Source: an uncultured Clostridia bacterium
GTDB taxonomy: Bacteria > Bacillota > Clostridia > Lachnospirales > Lachnospiraceae
DNA: 11,366 bases
NCBI GenBank assembly: GCA_946614685.1
Contig: CAMOHF010000010.1
Span: 1 to 11,366 of the forward strand
Direction: 5' to 3'
Shown: positions 8,701 through 11,366 of the stretch, one piece after another
Numbering within the stretch: the stretch's first letter is position 1
Layout: every line of letters starts with the position of its first letter
The notes under the pieces: model-generated
Database searches by the model: none
Seen by the model: only the letters and a program-made list of their open reading frames with translations
Told to the model about the DNA's origin: nothing
Position numbers and translations under genes: made by a program

Positions 8701-11366
8701 ATTGCGGATCACCGCTTCCCGGTTGCCAATGATATTGGCAGGATTGGACTCGTCAAGGAAGTAATAGTAAAGCTCGGTACATTCACTTCCGCTGGTCTCA
8801 TGGGTCTCTTCTAAGTTCAGGCCTGCCATATTGTTGTAATATGCGCCAAAGGTAAGTCCGGGAGCAAAGAAGTTTGCCTTTCCGGGGGTTACCTTGTAGC
8901 TTGTAAGGATCGGCAGGTCCGGGTCGATGTTGATATCCGTAAGGGTAACCATGTTTGCCACTGCGTGATCCGTGGAGTTATACAGCAGGAACTGTACCGT
9001 TGCATGTTCCATTCTCTCCGTCAATTCGATCTGATCCTTAAGGTCAACCTCTGCTGCTGCATGGGAGGTTCCCTGGGGAATATCGCTTCCGGTTCCGTTG
9101 GTGGAAAGAAGCCTTATCTTGTCGTACTTGGAGGTGTCCGTAGGTTTGATGGTAAGTCTTTTGTAATAACCTCCCACGGGAGTTTCCTCGATGGCATAGT
9201 AATTGTTTCCGTTGTCACGGGAAACCGTCACGGTCTGGGAATTGACAACCGTTACCGCGTAATTTCCGTCTACGGCAAAGGTAGGGGTTACCGTATAAGT
9301 GCTGTCCTCGGGAGCGTAAAGATTCAAAGGCTGATGATTCCATGAAGACTGCGGATTCATACCCAGATAATTCGTAAGGAAGGAATCCGGATCCGCATCA
9401 TACAGATCTCTTTCGGATGCCGCAAGTTTTGTCTTGTCCTGAACGCGAACAATATAGTCCGGGTTGTCCTGTCCGAAGAGGATGTCATTTGAAGCGCCTG
9501 TCGGAAGCTCCGTGGTCACCTTGACGGGTGCCTGGTCTACGGTGGCAATTCCGTCTGTTACAAGTGTACCGCCGGAAACGCCCTCAAGAGTATAGTACTC
9601 GGAAAGATCCGCACCACCTGCACCGGTCGCATGCAATACAGGATTGAAAAGTGTAAGTGTCTTGCCACTTCCGGCATCCTTACCTGCAACAGTTCCGTTG
9701 TCATTTAAGATAGCCTGTGCATCATATGTTACCGATACTACATCACTGTTAACCGTGGCTGCATTGGTAACGCCTGCTGTCGCATTGACAGAAATCGTAT
9801 TCAAGCCATCATATGTCTTTGAAGGTGCATCTGTACCGCCGTTACCACCGTATACAGTCGTACTATCTAATGAGACTTTTCTCTTATTGATTGTGATTGC
9901 AATTGTAATGGCTGTAGTAGACTCTGCGCTACCCTCGATTGCCTTGGGGTCTTTTGCAACAGCATCCAATGTGATCGTATCTGTTGTCTTCTTCGGAGTT
10001 CCTGAAATCGTATACGCGTTGCTGTCTCCGTTTACACCGAGTCCATAACCACCAAGTGCTGTTACATCAGTAGCATCAAGTTCAATGGTTACCTCATCAC
10101 TGGCCGCACCGCCGTTTGCGTAACGTGCAGAGATTGTATGAGATTCATTTTCACCATAGGTATAGTTAAGTGTTGCCGAGCCGGTCTGAACTTCACCGTC
10201 TACAAGGAACTGAAGATCTCTGTACTTCCATACACCGACCATGGTAACACCGCTGACGTTCTCGGTAGTCGTCGGATCTGTACCGTTGACTGTCAATTCA
10301 TTTGCAGTGTTTACGGTTGTATCCGTTTTGATCTCCGTGCCGGTGGAAACTCTCCATCCCGCAAGATAGTATGCGGGATTCTTGCAGTAAGAAGCCACCG
10401 ACTCGGCGGAGGGAAGTTCTGCTACGGAGCCGTAATTATATGTTTGATCCTCTAAGTTGACCTGTGCACCAGACAATGAAAGGTCATCGATTTCATCCGT
10501 GTCAAAGAGCTGGAAGTGAAGTTTCACATTCTTCGGGGACCATGTGGATGTAAATTCAACAACATTGTCTGCAGAAGATACCGCAAAGCTCTCTCCTGCA
10601 AGATGCGCTGCGTTGCCGGTGATTCCGGTGTAGTTCCAACCAAAGCGATAGAAATTGTAATCTGCTGCAGAACCGACTGTGTAATTCACACTCGGCTTAA
10701 TCTTTCCAAAGTTGTCATCAGAAACAGGAACCGGAAGTTCAATAACCTTAGGGTTATCAAAAGTCTCTGCTACAGTATTGCCGTCCTCAGCAAGACCGTC
10801 TGAGATGGAAAGCGTATACTTAGTTCTCGATACCGAGAAATAATAGTTCAGCTGATATACCTTGTGATTCAAAGTTCCGCAACTAACTGTCGTTGCAGAA
10901 GCATCCTGCGCAGTTGTGAATCCGTTATCTGTATAAAGGTAATTGGAACCGTCCTTCTTATCAATCCGGAAGTATGCGGGATCAAATCCTGCTTGTGCAA
11001 GAAGGGAGTCAGCAGACGCAAAGCTTACCGTAGCTACTCTCGGTTGATCGGTAGTTCCGTCATCGTTATAGCTTACTACAGCTGTATCATCCGTAAACAC
11101 AGTTCTGTTTCCTGAATCTGCAGTTACCAAGACGTAATTAATCATTACATCATCTATGCCATTTGTTGCGTTGCCTACATTCTTTGTCTCAGCAGACAGC
11201 CCAAAAGCAGAGGCAAGTGCGTCCTCTGTGGTGGTATCGGAATCGGTTGTGGTTGTATCATTGGAGGTGTTGGCAGCGGAATCGTCTGCAATGTCGATGA
11301 CATTGTCGTCAAGTCCGTCAGAAAGATCTATATTGTCGGTATCGGTATTTGAGGTGGAAGTATCGT
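5719..11366 (-). CDS. Giant wall-anchored modular surface protein, N-terminus beyond the window
   Basis: The frame is open from the right edge to a TAG at 5719-5721, giving 1881 residues (about 200 kDa) with no start or signal peptide in view. An ATG at 11143-11145 is internal: 73 in-frame residues rich in Thr, Asp and Ser precede it. Counting that Met as residue 1, I see InlB-like modules (about 100-310), a YDG/MBG-like module (about 419-545), Ig-like modules (about 885-1281) and an FN3-like module (about 1282-1376). Then come a carboxypeptidase-regulatory-like module (about 1382-1458), a region ending ICTNMFSVYAL, an InlB B-repeat-like module (about 1655-1722), a Gly/Ser spacer, SPKTG (1772-1776), a hydrophobic helix and a basic tail. 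It is probably exported, anchored by sortase and used for adhesion or surface interaction. Domain names come from reading alone; ligand and function are unknown. No hairpin terminator follows the gene. Confidence 0.9.
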   Translation of the reverse strand, partial: DTSTSNTDTDNIDLSDGLDDNVIDIADDSAANTSNDTTTTDSDTTTEDALASAFGLSAETKNVGNATNGIDDVMINYVLVTADSGNRTVFTDDTAVVSYNDDGTTDQPRVATVSFASADSLLAQAGFDPAYFRIDKKDGSNYLYTDNGFTTAQDASATTVSCGTLNHKVYQLNYYFSVSRTKYTLSISDGLAEDGNTVAETFDNPKVIELPVPVSDDNFGKIKPSVNYTVGSAADYNFYRFGWNYTGITGNAAHLAGESFAVSSADNVVEFTSTWSPKNVKLHFQLFDTDEIDDLSLSGAQVNLEDQTYNYGSVAELPSAESVASYCKNPAYYLAGWRVSTGTEIKTDTTVNTANELTVNGTDPTTTENVSGVTMVGVWKYRDLQFLVDGEVQTGSATLNYTYGENESHTISARYANGGAASDEVTIELDATDVTALGGYGLGVNGDSNAYTISGTPKKTTDTITLDAVAKDPKAIEGSAESTTAITIAITINKRKVSLDSTTVYGGNGGTDAPSKTYDGLNTISVNATAGVTNAATVNSDVVSVTYDAQAILNDNGTVAGKDAGSGKTLTLFNPVLHATGAGGADLSEYYTLEGVSGGTLVTDGIATVDQAPVKVTTELPTGASNDILFGQDNPDYIVRVQDKTKLAASERDLYDADPDSFLTNYLGMNPQSSWNHQPLNLYAPEDSTYTVTPTFAVDGNYAVTVVNSQTVTVSRDNGNNYYAIEETPVGGYYKRLTIKPTDTSKYDKIRLLSTNGTGSDIPQGTSHAAAEVDLKDQIELTERMEHATVQFLLYNSTDHAVANMVTLTDINIDPDLPILTSYKVTPGKANFFAPGLTFGAYYNNMAGLNLEETHETSGSECTELYYYFLDESNPANIIGNREAVIRNPIKNGNKYTFHFSLGSSDKGQLIVYAKNNLDQKSNKSKLRLNDSTEDKSVNPGAPYYEWIIENTILGTNINATSDGAPAQPSSTDAPVWYNDLSFNAPASDDASGVHSFVWKVTLPSGAIDSSTEEATAGGSAVTKPYGKVTSYTFTKDLTYTTAGAYSVSGVVYDNAGNYVATDSVGPFMFDPNAPVINLGPDADSTEFKQQIDFVFTVTEPADESGVDTVKLYKGTATDDANLLASWTKEDSYSYIITENGTYTIVATDKAGNQATSTKTFNKISNTPPDKPTIDVELQGEGKLGNDSWYIAESPKATIHSTTKTSDNTSVTTHYKVTYNKGANNDSDTFTTADKSFTLDKQGEVTIEAYAVSQSGVESLKDTKTVKIDTELPTAEITSSIVSDGTVTVNFRVTDQVSGVDTTKVYVNDTPVPVEENDGLITGSFTAAGNNTYTIYAYDIAGNKSDEVEFTPLSMTVSPVSAITTSGAHIEADVVKGSDVIDESGCYIEFKKKSESAYRSALVNKEATGSGLHLTNNWTGLKADTTYDYRVHAKTKTSNEEIVVSGSFKTLNYDKGTTIRGTADYATGTDDAFKNFPIYVSLYKGNTAVAGAKITDADNTAFFFDDIPAGSYRIVATDGSLNSEQSVTVANEGITYPTDYGTKNGVHLILNQGKSTAVVLDDGDVELTVDGLEKIYNTALYKGNVTPDDEQVVANGGSIKITLHAKYVDVSGVAKKALDDGVGKDAQIVRYIELTIVKEVLDRNGVHVNETPCFLDHLYEPITVTFPLGDLAGQTIYVASLHGNSEDGYTFISSDDYESVTLTHDEISICTNMFSVYALYKVEKPNPKNYTVKWVDGDGAVMKTETVQEGKAATPPTKTPTKKATDKYTYTFERWDKAYDKITGDTVIAALFTSHEKGKTNPDPGNGGNGGSSDSGNKSKDATVTPSKTATNEPVLYGYMGSADSPKTGDMAPIMLIVFMMSVSGAGAVVLSRKMKKYGRK
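5722..5832 (-). other. C-terminal cell-wall sorting signal (SPKTG type)
   Basis: The last 37 codons of the surface protein encode SPKTGD, then about 20 mostly hydrophobic residues (APIMLIVFMMSVSGAGAVVL), then a basic tail (SRKMKKYGRK). This is the tripartite sortase signal with Ser in place of the first Leu of LPXTG. (S/P/N)PXTG motifs are known as substrates of the Clostridioides difficile sortase, so a related clostridial sortase is the likely partner. No sortase gene is in the window. Confidence 0.88.
7303..8491 (-). repeat. Block of four Ig-like modules in the surface protein
   Basis: Counting from the Met at 11145, the sequence D-x-AGN occurs at residues 981, 1076 and 1266. A degenerate equivalent (AVSQSG) is at 1178, so the spacing is 95, 102 and 88 residues. 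Three modules also carry an SGV motif earlier in the fold (919-921, 1032-1034, 1225-1227). The third module lacks both motifs. SGV followed by D-x-AGN is typical of tandem bacterial Ig-like domains in Gram-positive surface proteins, which act as a rigid stalk. The repeats have diverged at the DNA level, so recent duplication is unlikely. The outer boundaries are approximate. Confidence 0.6.

Noticed and set aside
11143..11145. ATG as the start of the surface protein
   Set aside because: The frame continues without a stop to the right edge (73 more residues of the same Thr/Asp/Ser-rich style), there is no good ribosome site, and no signal peptide follows this Met.

Overview
The window looks like part of a low-to-moderate GC Firmicutes (Clostridia) genome, and Lachnospiraceae is my best guess. 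The reasons are the tig-clpX-engB gene order, Bacillota-type protein sequences, strong AGGAGG-type ribosome binding sites, and a very large surface protein ending in an SPKTG-type sorting signal. This is an inference from sequence style; no rRNA or other taxonomic marker is present. Every gene I can support lies on the minus strand, so biological reading order runs from right to left.

Right half (5719 to the right edge): one enormous open reading frame runs off the window. It encodes at least 1881 residues of a secreted, wall-anchored mosaic protein. From N to C terminus it has a Thr/Asp/Ser-rich stretch, InlB-like modules, a YDG/MBG-like module, at least four Ig-like modules, an FN3-like module, a carboxypeptidase-regulatory-like module, an InlB B-repeat-like module, a Gly/Ser spacer, SPKTG, a membrane helix and a basic tail. 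Its N-terminus and signal peptide are outside the window. The ORF stays open through the right edge, so the first internal ATG (11145) is not its start.

Middle (792-5731): a housekeeping protein-quality and gene-expression cluster follows in the order tig (trigger factor), clpX (ClpP unfoldase), engB (ribosome-assembly GTPase) and rho (transcription termination factor). A good extended -10 promoter overlaps the end of the surface-protein gene and would drive tig. The tig-clpX and clpX-engB gaps are 18 and 5 bases, which suggests one transcript. The engB-rho gap is 105 bases. A clear intrinsic hairpin terminator lies just after rho. Neither clpP nor lon, which usually sit in this cluster in relatives, is present here.

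Left end (1-732): after the rho terminator comes an independent transcription unit. It has a consensus promoter (TTGACA, 18 bases, TATAAT) set in an array of six copies of the octamer AGTATATA (minus-strand reading), spaced by 10 or 19 bases. Behind it is an AAA+/P-loop ATPase gene cut off by the left edge. The helically phased array overlapping the promoter and leader is the most interesting non-coding structure in the window. It looks like a cooperative operator, perhaps bound by the ATPase itself.

I see no tRNA, rRNA, CRISPR array, insertion sequence or supportable plus-strand gene.
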